Origin: Haloplanus salinus
GTDB taxonomy: Archaea > Halobacteriota > Halobacteria > Halobacteriales > Haloferacaceae
Assembly: GCF_003336245.1 (NCBI RefSeq)
Contig: NZ_QPHM01000001.1
Location: 1,426,001 to 1,490,000, forward strand
Direction: 5' to 3'
DNA length: 64,000 nucleotides
Below the pieces are notes generated by a model, which ran no database searches, was not told the DNA's origin, and saw only the letters and a list, made by a program, of their open reading frames with translations. Positions 45,026 to 54,114 of this stretch are shown one piece after another. The translations under genes were made by a program, and so were the position numbers. Positions within the stretch are counted from its first letter, which is position 1; every line of letters begins with the position of its first letter.

Positions 45026-45499
45026 ATGGTATCCACCGGCGACACTGCCCCGACGTTCACCGCGACACGCGGCACGGCCGAACACGACTCGTTCGACCTC
45101 GACGACCACCTCGGCGACGGCCCGGTCGTCCTCGCCTTCTTCCCGGGCGCCTTCACCCCGCCCTGTCGGAACGAGATGCTCGGGTTTCAGGACCACCTCG
45201 ACGACTTCCACGACGCCGGCGCGACGGTGTTGGGCATCAGCGCCGACTCGCCGTTCTCACAGGGTGCCTTCCGGGAGGAACACGGCCTGGAGTTCGACCT
45301 CGTGAGCGACATGGACGGCGACACCATCGAGGCCTACGGGCTGACGATGGACATCCCGGATCTCGGCCTCTACGGCATCGCCAATCGCGCCGTCTTCGTC
45401 CTCGACGACGCGGGAACCGTCACGTACGGCTGGGTGGCCGACGACCCGACGAACGAGCCGGACTACGAGGCCGTCCTCGACGCCGCCCGCGCGGCGTAG
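45026..45499 (+). CDS. Peroxiredoxin (1-Cys, AhpC/TSA type)
   Basis: A 157-residue thiol peroxidase. The peroxidatic Cys47 is in PGAFTPPCRNEM, matching the PxxxTxxC motif, and no other cysteine is present, so this is a 1-Cys enzyme needing an external thiol. ISADSPFSQGAFREEHGLEFDLVSD is the typical following helix and strand. The ATG at 45026 lies 84 nt from the divergent antiporter start. It reduces peroxides and perhaps peroxynitrite. Confidence 0.9.
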   Translation: MVSTGDTAPTFTATRGTAEHDSFDLDDHLGDGPVVLAFFPGAFTPPCRNEMLGFQDHLDDFHDAGATVLGISADSPFSQGAFREEHGLEFDLVSDMDGDTIEAYGLTMDIPDLGLYGIANRAVFVLDDAGTVTYGWVADDPTNEPDYEAVLDAARAA

Positions 45500-45788
45500 T
45501 CGAACTCGACGCCCCGCACTTCGATCCGGGCACCGCCGTCGGCGTCCCTCCGCTCCGATTCGAGCTGGCGTCCGGTTTCGGTGGCTTCGAGCGCCCGCTC
45601 GACCGTCTCGCCGAACTCCTCGAGAACTCGCCGTTCCGCCTCGCCGAAGGCGTGTGGGCTGTCGGCGTAGATGGCCAGGACCCGCGTCCGCCCCGTGCCG
45701 GAGGACGGCGGCACGACGACGACCACCTCAAGGAACGTGGGTCGTCGTCGACGTGCAGGACGCGCATCGGCCCGGTCTCCGGTCCCAT
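45463..45788 (-). pseudogene. Skeleton of a receiver-GAF-histidine kinase gene
   Basis: The ATG at 45788 starts MGPETGPMRVLHVDDDP, the first strand of a receiver domain. In another frame it then jumps to the end of a GAF domain (VLAIYADSPHAFGEAERRVL, EEFGETVERALEATETGRQLE), and then directly to GGARIEVRGVEF, the last strand of a HATPase domain. Everything between, including the His box and most of the ATPase, is gone. The end overlaps the convergent peroxiredoxin gene. This is a decayed sensor kinase with at least two internal deletions. Confidence 0.65.
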
Positions 45789-45837
45789 TTCCACCGACAC
45801 CCTCGGGCAGCGAACTGAGAAGTATCCGAGGCGACCG

Positions 45838-46683
45838 TCACCGCCCCAGCGCCGTCCGAAGCGTCGCGAACAGCGTTCGATCGGTCGATTCGAACCGACG
45901 GAGCTGTGCCGCGTCGGTGAACGCCGCTCGGCCCAACAGGAGGCTGGCCGTCATGCTCGTCAGCCCGCCGGCGGCGAAGATCATGCCCATGATGACGAAC
46001 TGGTACTCGGCGGCGTAGATGGGGTTGGCGCCGCCGAGGATCATCCCCGCCATCATGCCGGGGATGTAGACCAGCCCGAGCGTCCGCATGGCGTCGACGA
46101 CGGGGATGAGCGACGCCCGGACGGACTCGGTGACGAACTCCGAGATGGCCCGCTCCGGCGGGACCCCGAGCGCCAAGACGGCCTCGATTTCGTCCCGGTT
46201 CGACTCGATTTCTCCTTGGAACCGGTCGAGCGTGAGCGAGTTCGTCTTCATCGCGTTCGCGATGATCATCCCGCCGACCGGGACGAGGTTGCGGACGGTT
46301 CGCTCGATGGCGCCTGCGGCGACCATGGTGACGATGACGACGGCCGACCCGACGCCCAGCGCGATCACCGAGATGCGGAAGGCGTTGGGCACGCCGTCGC
46401 CGCGCTTGCGCGACTCCCACGCCGCGTAGACGACCATCGCCGCGAGCAGGAGGCCGGAAAACGTGAGCGGAATGGTAAAGAGCACGCCGATCAGCGCGCC
46501 CATCGCGAGCACCTGGACGAACCCGCGGACGAACGAGCCGCCGAGTTCCCGCTCCAGCCCCAGGTCGCGGAGCGACGAGATGGCGATGACGACGGCCGCG
46601 ATGGCCGCCGCCGCCGCGACTTGGAACAGTCCCTCGATCACGACGGGATCGGTCAACTGATCCGGGATGGCGCTTAGGCTCAC
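45838..46683 (-). CDS. fetB: FetB-type (UPF0014) ABC exporter permease
   Basis: A 281-residue membrane protein with about seven spans. It matches the UPF0014/FetB family: LERELGGSFVRGFVQVLAMG, NLVPVGGMIIANAMKTNSLTLDRFQGEIE, EAVLALGVPPERAISEF, and TLGLVYIPGMMAGMILGGANPIYAAEYQFVIM. In bacteria FetAB exports iron and helps resist oxidative stress; here that is by homology. It overlaps the ATPase gene by 4 nt. Confidence 0.85.
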   Translation of the reverse strand: MSLSAIPDQLTDPVVIEGLFQVAAAAAIAAVVIAISSLRDLGLERELGGSFVRGFVQVLAMGALIGVLFTIPLTFSGLLLAAMVVYAAWESRKRGDGVPNAFRISVIALGVGSAVVIVTMVAAGAIERTVRNLVPVGGMIIANAMKTNSLTLDRFQGEIESNRDEIEAVLALGVPPERAISEFVTESVRASLIPVVDAMRTLGLVYIPGMMAGMILGGANPIYAAEYQFVIMGMIFAAGGLTSMTASLLLGRAAFTDAAQLRRFESTDRTLFATLRTALGR

Positions 46684-47408
46684 GTGATCACCTCCCGTGG
46701 CGTCCCCACGGCGACGACTTGCCCGTCGGCCATCCGCGCCACCCGATCGGCCAGTCGCTCGGCCTGCCGCTCGTCGTGGGTGACGAGGACGACGGTCCGC
46801 TCGCCCGACGCGAGGAGGTCGGCCAGCAGGCGCTCGACCTCCGCCTCCGCCGCGCTGTCGAGGCTCGCCGTCGGTTCGTCGAGCAGGAGCACCGCCGGCT
46901 CGTTGATCACCGTCCGGGCGATGGCGACCCGCTGGGCCTCGCCACCGGAGAGGTCGCCCGCGTCCCGGTCGGCGTAGCCGCCGAGGCCGACGGCGTCGAG
47001 CACCGCCGCGAGGCGATCCTCGCTCACCGACTCCCCCCGCAGGCGCGGGCCGATGGTGACGTTGTCGCGCACGCTGCCGTCACGGAGCGCGGGATTCTGA
47101 GGCACCAGCCCGACCCGCTTGCGGAGCCGTTCGGGCGGGAGCGTCCGGTAGTCGGTGTCGTCGAGGTAGACCGTTCCTTCGGTGGGTTCGTCGAGTCGGT
47201 TGCACAGTCGGAGCAGCGACGACTTGCCGGCGCCGGACGGCCCGACGATGGCGACGGTTTCCCCGCTCGCCACGTCGAGCGACACCCGATCGAGGATGCG
47301 CTCGCCGTCGACTTCGTAACTCACCTCGGCGGCACGCAGATTCGTCATGAGTCCCCGGGCAAGCGGTCGATTCGTGCCCGTATCGGGTTCTTGCATCCCG
47401 GACTCCAT
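46680..47408 (-). CDS. fetA: FetA-type ABC exporter ATPase
   Basis: A 242-residue ATPase. Walker A is GPSGAGKSS, the signature LSGGEAQRVAIARTV, Walker B VLLLDEPTASLD, and the switch His lies in LVTHDERQAERL. It precedes fetB with a 4-nt overlap. An AT-rich TATA-like patch about 30 nt upstream (near 47436-47445) supports the ATG at 47408. An in-frame ATG at 47348 (MTNLRAAEVSYE) is the other candidate and would match the family N-terminus more closely. Confidence 0.83.
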   Translation of the reverse strand: MESGMQEPDTGTNRPLARGLMTNLRAAEVSYEVDGERILDRVSLDVASGETVAIVGPSGAGKSSLLRLCNRLDEPTEGTVYLDDTDYRTLPPERLRKRVGLVPQNPALRDGSVRDNVTIGPRLRGESVSEDRLAAVLDAVGLGGYADRDAGDLSGGEAQRVAIARTVINEPAVLLLDEPTASLDSAAEAEVERLLADLLASGERTVVLVTHDERQAERLADRVARMADGQVVAVGTPREVIT

Positions 47409-47546
47409 GAACGTTCGGCCGCCGAGCGGCCGACGATCTATTTTTGTGAATAGTTGTCACACGTCGGATCGAGCGCAGCCTTGCGATCCGAGGCGCGATG
47501 ACGGACAAACGCTACGCTAACAAGCCACGGGTCCCACGCCGATACC

Positions 47547-48743
47547 GTGTCTGACCTCGACGGCGGATTGGCGGTCGTTCCCTGGCGGTCCTCGACGCTC
47601 TACGTCATCCTCTCGTGTTCGCTGATGGGCGTGATGGGCGTCTCCCTGATCAGCCCCGTCCTCCCGGACCTGCGTCCCGTCTTCGGCGTCACCGACGCGC
47701 AGGTGGGACTGGTGATCACCGCCTACACCCTCCCCGGCGTCGTCGTCACGCCCTTCGTCGGCTTGGCCGCCGACCGACTCGGGCGCCGGCGGGTCGTCGT
47801 CCCCCTGCTCGTTCTCTTCGCCGTCGCGGGTGCCGGCGTGGCCTTCGCCCGCACCTTCGCGGAAGTGATCGCCCTCCGCTTTCTTCAGGGCGTCGGCGCG
47901 AGCGCCCTCATCACGCTCGCGGTGACGCTCATCGGCGACGTCTACGACGGACCGCGCCGCGACGCGGTGATTGGAGTCAACGGAAGCACCATCGGTACCG
48001 GGGCGGCATTCTACCCCCTTCTGGGTGGCGCGCTCGCCGGGATTCGGTGGTCGGCGCCGTTTCTCTTCTTCGGCGTCGGTGCCGTCGTCGCCGTCGCCGC
48101 CGTCGTCGCCCTCGACGAACCCGACGCCGAGCGCTCGACCGACGTGCGAACGTACCTCACCCGCCTTCGGGCCGTGGCTACCCTCCCACAGGCGCTGGGG
48201 GTCTTCGTCGCGCTCTTTGCCGCCTTCCTCATCTTCTACGGCGCCGTCCTCACCGTGCTCCCGTTGCTTCTCCGTGACGCCTACGCCCTCGGCGCCGGCC
48301 GCATCGGCGCGACGCTCTCGGCCGTCGCCGTCGCGAGCGCCGTCGTCTCTTCGCAGTACGGCCGTCTCTCCGACCGACTGACGGCGCCACGGCTCGTCGC
48401 CGTCGGCTTCGTCGCCTACGGACTCGGGTTGTTCGGCGTCCGACTCGCCCCGTCGCCGCTCGCCGTCGCCGCCGCCCTCCTCGTTTTCGGCGTCGGCTTC
48501 GGCGTCGCGATGCCCGCCATCGATACGACCGTCGTCACGCTCGTCGACGACGACCTCCGCGCGGGCGTGATGGGGCTCCGAACTAGCGTCCTTCGTCTCG
48601 GACAGACGGTCGGTCCGGTCGCCTTCACCGCCACCGCGGACGTCGCGTTCGAAAACACCGTCGCTGGCTACCGCCTGCTCCTCGTCGTCGCTGGCGCCGT
48701 CGCCGTCGTCGCCGGCGGCGGCTATCTCCTCGCGACGCGGTAG
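47547..48743 (+). CDS. Major facilitator superfamily transporter
   Basis: A 398-residue carrier with twelve hydrophobic spans. MFS motif A lies in the loop between spans 2 and 3 (GLAADRLGRRRVVVP), and the spacing VGLVITAYTLPGVVVTPF before it is typical of drug-efflux-like (DHA) members. A motif-C-like GVNGSTIGTGAAFYPLLGG segment lies in span 5. A GTG start at 47547 gives an acidic N-terminus (MSDLDGGLAVVPWR). The substrate cannot be predicted. Confidence 0.85.
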   Translation: MSDLDGGLAVVPWRSSTLYVILSCSLMGVMGVSLISPVLPDLRPVFGVTDAQVGLVITAYTLPGVVVTPFVGLAADRLGRRRVVVPLLVLFAVAGAGVAFARTFAEVIALRFLQGVGASALITLAVTLIGDVYDGPRRDAVIGVNGSTIGTGAAFYPLLGGALAGIRWSAPFLFFGVGAVVAVAAVVALDEPDAERSTDVRTYLTRLRAVATLPQALGVFVALFAAFLIFYGAVLTVLPLLLRDAYALGAGRIGATLSAVAVASAVVSSQYGRLSDRLTAPRLVAVGFVAYGLGLFGVRLAPSPLAVAAALLVFGVGFGVAMPAIDTTVVTLVDDDLRAGVMGLRTSVLRLGQTVGPVAFTATADVAFENTVAGYRLLLVVAGAVAVVAGGGYLLATR

Positions 48744-48744
48744 C

Positions 48745-49167
48745 CTACGTCGCCTCCGCCTTCCGCGTCTGTTCGACCGTCACCACGGGCACGTCCGCGT
48801 TTGCGAGGATGAGCTTCGAGACGCTCCCGAGCAGGATCTTTCCCAGCCCCGTCCGCTTGCGCGAGCCGATGACGATGTAGTCCGGGCGGATGTCTTCGGC
48901 TACCTGCAGGATGTGATTCGCCGTCCGCCCCGTCGGCAGATCACGGCGCGCCTGTTCCGGCATGATGCGGAGGTCCACGCCCTCGAGCGACCCGATCACC
49001 GACGTGACGATGTCCTCGATTTCCGCCCGTGCTTTGTCCTCGTCCCCGTCCTCGGGGACCACGTGGAGGAGCACCAGCTCCATCTCCATGCTCGTCGCGA
49101 GGTCGTACGCCGTCTCGACGACCCCTTTGCAGCCAGGGTCCCTGTCGATGGCCGTCAATATCACCAT
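48745..49167 (-). CDS. Universal stress protein (UspA family)
   Basis: A 140-residue soluble protein. The N-terminal strand MVILTAIDRDPGCKGVVETA, the central HVVPEDGDEDKARAEIEDIV region, and the C-terminal ATP-binding pattern IVIGSRKRTGLGKILLGSVSKLIL-NADVPVVTV (the G-2x-G-9x-G-S/T loop) are complete. It converges with the MFS gene with 1 nt between the stops. Likely a nucleotide-binding stress protein. Confidence 0.9.
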   Translation of the reverse strand: MVILTAIDRDPGCKGVVETAYDLATSMEMELVLLHVVPEDGDEDKARAEIEDIVTSVIGSLEGVDLRIMPEQARRDLPTGRTANHILQVAEDIRPDYIVIGSRKRTGLGKILLGSVSKLILANADVPVVTVEQTRKAEAT

Positions 49168-49487
49168 GGTACCAGTAATCCTTAACGATAATTAAATCGC
49201 TTTCGACCGCGTCATTCGTTACCACTCACGGCACCGGGCCGTCCCCCGTCCGCAGTCGGTCGATCCGCTTCCGATCGACGTGTTAAATCACCTTAAGGAA
49301 TTTAGGGTTCATGATAAATAATGCAAAATGTGCAGCTTTCCCCATTTATACCATCCTCACTATCTTTCGTCGGGTTACACATGCGGCAGAGACCATCACG
49401 ACTCGCTCGCGATCCGGCTCCGCTCGACACGTCGGCACGCATCGAGCAACTCCAGCCAGGTTTCGCGCCTGCGGACGGTGATCGAAC
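49168..49487. other. Divergent promoter region
   Basis: About 320 nt between uspA (leftward) and the Nramp-like gene (rightward). AT-rich patches occur at about 49171-49200 and 49295-49345, suiting one promoter in each direction. No gene or repeat is recognised. Confidence 0.45.
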
Positions 49488-50879
49488 GTGAGTACCGGCA
49501 CGGCGGACGCTACGGAGACTCGGATATCCGAGCCGCCCTCGTCGCTCAAGGAATTTCTCAGCTACATGGGGCCGGCGTGGGTGTTCACCGCCTCCCAGAT
49601 CGGCGGCGGCGAGGTGCTGAGCGTTCCGCTCGGCGGTGCCTACCTCGGGATGGAGGGCATCTGGCTCATCCCGTTGATCACGTTCACGAAGATCTTCGGC
49701 CAGTACTACCTCGTCCGCTACGGCGTCATGACGGGCGACACCTTCCTCGACGCGCTCTACGAGAAGGGGTGGTGGCTGAAGTGGATCTTCTACTACGTGT
49801 TCCTCGGCGGCATCATCTACGCGATCGGTCTCTCGGGCCACCTCGGCGAGACCGCCGGCGCGTTCAACTCGCTGATACCGGCCGTCGGAACGAACGTCTG
49901 GATGATCGCCACCGTCCTCGCGGGCCTGGCCATCGTCGGCTTGCGATCCTACGGCGTGATCGAGAAGATCGCGACGACGCTGCTGTGGGTCTTCCTGATC
50001 CTCGTCGCGTTCGTCTCGCTCCGGACGGCCGGCATCTGGGCGCCGAACCTCGCGACCGGCCTCGTTCCGTCCATCCCCGGCCGCGTCGAGGGACTCGGCG
50101 TCGGCGGGATGGCCTTCGTGCTGACCATGTTCGGCTGGATCGGTGCCGGCTTCGGCCCGACCGTCTCCTACGTCTGGTTCGCGAAGGACAAGGTCATGGG
50201 CATGTTCGAACCCCTCGACGACGGCGTCGAGATCGACAAGTACGACCTCACCGACGAGGAGGTCCACCGACTCAAGGGCTGGGGCGACATCGTCCTCTGG
50301 CAGAACCTGCTTTCGTCGGCCATCCTGGCCATCTTCTCTTTCTTCATGTGGACGGCCGCCGCCGCGACCCTGCACGTCCGCGGTATCCAGCCCAGCGGCT
50401 TCACCGTCATCCCCGAGATGGCGGGCATCTTCACGACGCAGTTCGGCGAGTGGTCCGCCATCCTGTTCCTGTTGACCACCGTCGCCGCGCTGTTCTCGAC
50501 GCTCATCGGCCCGCTGTACGGGATGTCCCGCCTCTGGGAGGACGCCTTCGCGCTCCACGGCCTGTTCGACAACTACAATATCACGCGTGATACGACGTTC
50601 CGGCTGACGATCGTGTTCTTCAGCGCGATCCCGCTCGCACTCAACCTCTTCATCGAGGCGCCGCTGATCCTCTTTGCCCTCTCAGGCGCGCTGTTCGCGC
50701 CCGTGATCGGGCTGATGTATCTCGCTGTGATGTACATGTCCTTCGAGATAGACATCAACTCGCTCTCGCCCGTGCGCAAGTGGGCCGTCGCCCTCGCCGT
50801 CTTCGCGGGTGTCGTCATGATCGTGTCCGGTCTCTGGGAGGCTCGCGGCTCCATCGAGACCATCGTCGGCCTGCTGTAA
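49488..50879 (+). CDS. Nramp-like membrane transporter, atypical metal site
   Basis: A 463-residue protein with about eleven spans resembling the Nramp superfamily (FLSYMGPAWVFTASQIGGGEVLSVPLGGAYLGM in span 1; SYGVIEKIATTLLWVFLILV). The canonical metal-binding motifs are not present: span 1 has SQIGGGE where DPGN is expected, and span 6 has FGWIGAGFGPT instead of MPH. It may therefore carry another cation or a non-metal substrate. A charged loop (KVMGMFEPLDDGVEIDKYDL) separates the halves. A GTG at 49488 is the likely start. Confidence 0.75.
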   Translation: MSTGTADATETRISEPPSSLKEFLSYMGPAWVFTASQIGGGEVLSVPLGGAYLGMEGIWLIPLITFTKIFGQYYLVRYGVMTGDTFLDALYEKGWWLKWIFYYVFLGGIIYAIGLSGHLGETAGAFNSLIPAVGTNVWMIATVLAGLAIVGLRSYGVIEKIATTLLWVFLILVAFVSLRTAGIWAPNLATGLVPSIPGRVEGLGVGGMAFVLTMFGWIGAGFGPTVSYVWFAKDKVMGMFEPLDDGVEIDKYDLTDEEVHRLKGWGDIVLWQNLLSSAILAIFSFFMWTAAAATLHVRGIQPSGFTVIPEMAGIFTTQFGEWSAILFLLTTVAALFSTLIGPLYGMSRLWEDAFALHGLFDNYNITRDTTFRLTIVFFSAIPLALNLFIEAPLILFALSGALFAPVIGLMYLAVMYMSFEIDINSLSPVRKWAVALAVFAGVVMIVSGLWEARGSIETIVGLL

Positions 50880-51003
50880 GCGGTCACCCGTCCGCCGGGA
50901 CCGCCCCGTCCGCGGCTTTCTTCGACTGCACTACCTCGCCAGCCGCGACGCCGCTCGCCGCCGGCTATTTGATCGTCGCCCCCGTAGCCGACGAGCGCAT
51001 CCC

Positions 51004-51642
51004 ATGCCCTCCACGCGCTCCGACGGACTCCCGCGACGACACGTACTCGCGGGACTGGGAACGGCGATCATCGGAAGTCTCGGCGGGTGTAGCGGTCGAC
51101 TCCCCGGCCGACCGGACCGCCTCGACGCCGAATCGACGGTCGAGGACGGCGAGCTACGTTGGCAGTACCCGCCCCGCGACGACGACCGTGACGGCCTCGG
51201 CTACGCCGGGGTCGCGGTCGACCGTCGCCTCCGACGGACGTCGCTCCCGCCGGCCCTGCGGCTCACGCTCGACTCGACCGTCGGCGGCATCGCCGCGAGC
51301 GAGCCGTACCGCGGCTACCGGCTCGACCGAGTACGATACCGACTGTGGCCGCCGAGGACGTACGAGGCGACGCTCCACCACAGCGTCCGGGTCGCGCCGC
51401 CCGGTGGCTGGGAGGAGTTCTCGACGTACTACGACCTCCGTGGGGACGTTCGCCGGACCACCGTCGAACTCCGAAACGTCGAGACGCAAGGGACCGTCGA
51501 GATTCCCGCCGTCTTCGACCCGGGTGCGGCCCCGCTCCCGGATCGGTTGCACTGCTCGTTCACGCTACGGGCATCCAGTCCCGGCCTCCTCGAAAAGACG
51601 GTTCGGGTCACCGGCCGGGACACTCTCCCGCTGGAGGAGTAG
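51004..51642 (+). CDS. Predicted lipoprotein of unknown function
   Basis: A 212-residue exported protein. RRHVLAGLGTAIIGSLGGC provides a twin-arginine-like signal and a lipobox with Cys29. The mature part is beta-rich and arginine-rich for this organism, with RLTLDSTVGGIAASEPYRGY, RTYEATLHHSVRVAPPGGWEE and a late LHCSFTLRAS. No family is recognised. It converges with the PEP-utilising gene, 17 nt between the stops. Confidence 0.65.
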   Translation: MPSTRSDGLPRRHVLAGLGTAIIGSLGGCSGRLPGRPDRLDAESTVEDGELRWQYPPRDDDRDGLGYAGVAVDRRLRRTSLPPALRLTLDSTVGGIAASEPYRGYRLDRVRYRLWPPRTYEATLHHSVRVAPPGGWEEFSTYYDLRGDVRRTTVELRNVETQGTVEIPAVFDPGAAPLPDRLHCSFTLRASSPGLLEKTVRVTGRDTLPLEE

Positions 51643-51659
51643 CCGGCCGCGGGCCGCGC

Positions 51660-53018
51660 TCACCCGAGTCGCGGTCCGGGGTCGTCGACGTTCTTTCGCG
51701 CCTCGTCGAGCTGGAGCCTCCGCTCCGCGCGGGCGACGACGCGCCGCACCTCGTCGACGGCGTCGATGTTCGACGAGAGGGAGGTGATCCCTTTCTCGAC
51801 GAGGAACTTCGCCATGTCCGGGTGGGAGCCGGACTGGCCGGTGATCGTCGTGTCCACGCCGTTCTCGTTACACGCCTCGATGACCTCCGACATCGCCTCC
51901 AGGATCGTCGGGTGGAAGTCGTCGAAGCGGTCGGCGACCTGTGCGTTGTTGCGGTCGACCGCGAGCATGAACTGCACGATGTCGTTGGTGCCGAGGGCGA
52001 CGAAGTCGATGCCCTCGTCGATGATCTCGTCGATGGCGCGGATGCTGGCCGGCGTCTCGATCATCGCGCCCCAGTCGTGTTGCTTCCGGTCGATGCCCAC
52101 CTCGTCCATCAGCTCCCGCGCCCGCCGCACGTCCGAGGCGTCGTTCGGCAGCGGGAACATGACCTCGACGTTGTCGTAACCCATGTCGTGCAGGCGCTTG
52201 AACGCCCGCAGCTCGAGTTTCACCATCTCCGGCTCCTGCAGCGACCGTCGGATGCCCCGATAGCCCAGCATCGGGTTGTGCTCGTGGGGTTCCTCCTCGC
52301 CGCCCTCTAGCTCCGCGAGTTCGTCCGTCGGCGCGTCGAGGGTGCGGGCCCGCACCGGCCGCGGGTAGAACGCGTCCGCCACCTTCCGGATCTCCTCGGA
52401 GATCTCCTTGACGAACGCCTCCTCGCCGTGGTCGGCCACGTACTTCTCCGGCGTCTTGCTCGTCGAGAGCAGGATGTGTTCCAAACGGAGCAGCCCCACG
52501 CCGTCGGCGCCAGTGTCGGCCGCCCGCTGGGCCGCGTCCGGAATGGAGACGTTCACCTTCACCTCGGTGGCCGTGGTCGGCGGGCCGCCGCCACCCTCCA
52601 CGTCGCGGCTCCCCCCGGGATCGGCCTCTTCGGCCGCCTCGCCCTCGGCGTCGGCGGCCACGACCGTCCCTTTCTGCCCGTCGAGGGTCACCCGCTGGCC
52701 GTCTCTCAGCACGTCCGTCGCGTCGCCACAGCCGACGATGGCGGGGACGCCGAGTTCGCGCGAGACGATGGCCGCGTGGGAGGTCATCCCCCCTTCGTCG
52801 GTGAGGATACCCGCTGACCGCTTCATCGCGGGCACCATGTCGGGCGCGGTCATCTCGGTGACGATCACGTCGCCCTCGTCGATCCGGTCCGCCTCCTCGA
52901 TGTCCTCGATGATCTTCACGGGACCCGTCGCGACGCCCGGACTCGAGCCGTAGCCCGTCGTGAGCTCCGCTCCCGGGTCCGGCTCCCCGTCTTCGACTGT
53001 TTCGGTCTCGCTCGACAT
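51660..53018 (-). CDS. PEP-utilising enzyme fragment-type protein (no ATP-grasp domain, no catalytic Cys)
   Basis: A 452-residue protein with two of the three parts of PEP synthase. The swivelling phosphohistidine domain (about 20-125) keeps the phospho-His motif GGMTSHAAIVSRELGVPAIVG. The C-terminal PEP/pyruvate TIM barrel (about 150-440) keeps the metal-site motif FVALGTNDIVQFMLAVDRNN. The N-terminal ATP-grasp domain is absent, and the position of the catalytic Cys (ICGQ in PpsA) reads ITGQSGSHPDMAKFLVEKGI. It begins at the base after the GAPDH stop codon. Whether it is a catalyst, a subunit or a regulator is open. Confidence 0.8.
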   Translation of the reverse strand: MSSETETVEDGEPDPGAELTTGYGSSPGVATGPVKIIEDIEEADRIDEGDVIVTEMTAPDMVPAMKRSAGILTDEGGMTSHAAIVSRELGVPAIVGCGDATDVLRDGQRVTLDGQKGTVVAADAEGEAAEEADPGGSRDVEGGGGPPTTATEVKVNVSIPDAAQRAADTGADGVGLLRLEHILLSTSKTPEKYVADHGEEAFVKEISEEIRKVADAFYPRPVRARTLDAPTDELAELEGGEEEPHEHNPMLGYRGIRRSLQEPEMVKLELRAFKRLHDMGYDNVEVMFPLPNDASDVRRARELMDEVGIDRKQHDWGAMIETPASIRAIDEIIDEGIDFVALGTNDIVQFMLAVDRNNAQVADRFDDFHPTILEAMSEVIEACNENGVDTTITGQSGSHPDMAKFLVEKGITSLSSNIDAVDEVRRVVARAERRLQLDEARKNVDDPGPRLG

Positions 53019-54011
53019 CTACACGTCGCCGATGCCCATGACCTCGTTCGTCAGTTCGATGCTCTCCTCGGCGTCGGCCTCGCCCATCATCGCGCGGATG
53101 GCGTCCACGTTCTCCGGCACCACGTCGCTCTCGCGGTGGATGGACTGGAAGAGGTGGAGCTGGTTACCCGCCACGTCGATGGAGTCCTCGAAGATCTGGT
53201 TCTCGTAGAGGTTCATTCGGTCGCGCCCCCGGTCGAGGGCGAACTCCTGTAGCTCCCAGCCGGAGTCGATACCCAAGTCGCCGTCGACGACGTGGATGCG
53301 GGACTGCGAGGCGAGCAGGTCGCGGACCTCTTCGGCGCTCGGCTCCCCGTCGAGTTCCACGTTGATTCCGTGGAAGTGGTGACGCACCGTCGGCACTTTC
53401 ATCCCCATCGTCATCACCGGCCCCATGTCGGGGATCACTTCGAGGGCGTCCGGGCCGTGGTGGGAGGGGAGACCGACCGGGTCGGCCGAGATGACCGCGT
53501 GCTCGCCCCGACAGCGCACGAGCGTAATGGACGCGCGCTCGACGCCGTACTCCTCGTGGAGCGGCGCGAACATCCGGTTCAGCCCCGTCGTGTTACAGGA
53601 GACGATGCGGACGTAGTCCTTGTCGGTCGCTTCGGAGTAGTTGGCGCGGGCGGTGAAACTCGCCTCGGCCACGTCGGCACCCTCGCCGCCCTGGAACAGA
53701 GCGGGCGTGTCGTGTTCCTCGTAGACCGGGCGGTACTCCGCACCCATCCCGGCCGGCGTCGCGTCGACGACGATGTCACTCGCGCCGATGAGGGCCTCGA
53801 TGTCGCCCGCGACGGCCATGCCGACGTCCTCCCACCGATCCTCGCGCCCGTCGGGTACGTAGATGTCGTAACCCCGCTCCGCCGCCGCGTCCGCCGTGTG
53901 GTTCGGGCTGGCCTTGCCGATACCGACGAGTTCCATGTCGGGCATCGAGTTCACTGCGTCGGCAACGCGCTTGCCGATAGTACCGTAGCCGTTGACGCCT
54001 ACGCGAATCAT
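53019..54011 (-). CDS. gap: Glyceraldehyde-3-phosphate dehydrogenase, archaeal type II
   Basis: A 330-residue NAD(P)-dependent enzyme. The Rossmann start MIRVGVNGYGTIGKRVADAV, catalytic Cys139 in VSCNTTGLNR and the later HHGPDALEVIPDMGPV block match archaeal type II GAPDH. It interconverts glyceraldehyde-3-phosphate and 1,3-bisphosphoglycerate in gluconeogenesis. A longer frame from 54035 is possible; the ATG at 54011 fits the family. It is followed without a gap by the PEP-utilising protein, so the two should be co-expressed. Confidence 0.93.
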   Translation of the reverse strand: MIRVGVNGYGTIGKRVADAVNSMPDMELVGIGKASPNHTADAAAERGYDIYVPDGREDRWEDVGMAVAGDIEALIGASDIVVDATPAGMGAEYRPVYEEHDTPALFQGGEGADVAEASFTARANYSEATDKDYVRIVSCNTTGLNRMFAPLHEEYGVERASITLVRCRGEHAVISADPVGLPSHHGPDALEVIPDMGPVMTMGMKVPTVRHHFHGINVELDGEPSAEEVRDLLASQSRIHVVDGDLGIDSGWELQEFALDRGRDRMNLYENQIFEDSIDVAGNQLHLFQSIHRESDVVPENVDAIRAMMGEADAEESIELTNEVMGIGDV

Positions 54012-54114
54012 ACCGGTCGTTGACCGCTCCATCACATAGTGCCGGCGTCAGTCGCATATTTTGCATGAACTTTCGTATTTAATCAGCGGGGCTGCCCAGC
54101 ACAGGCAGCACCAG

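Noticed and set aside
49302-50558. A 418-codon minus-strand ORF opposite the Nramp-like carrier
   Set aside because: It is a charged shadow frame. The plus-strand frame has clear membrane spans and family motifs.
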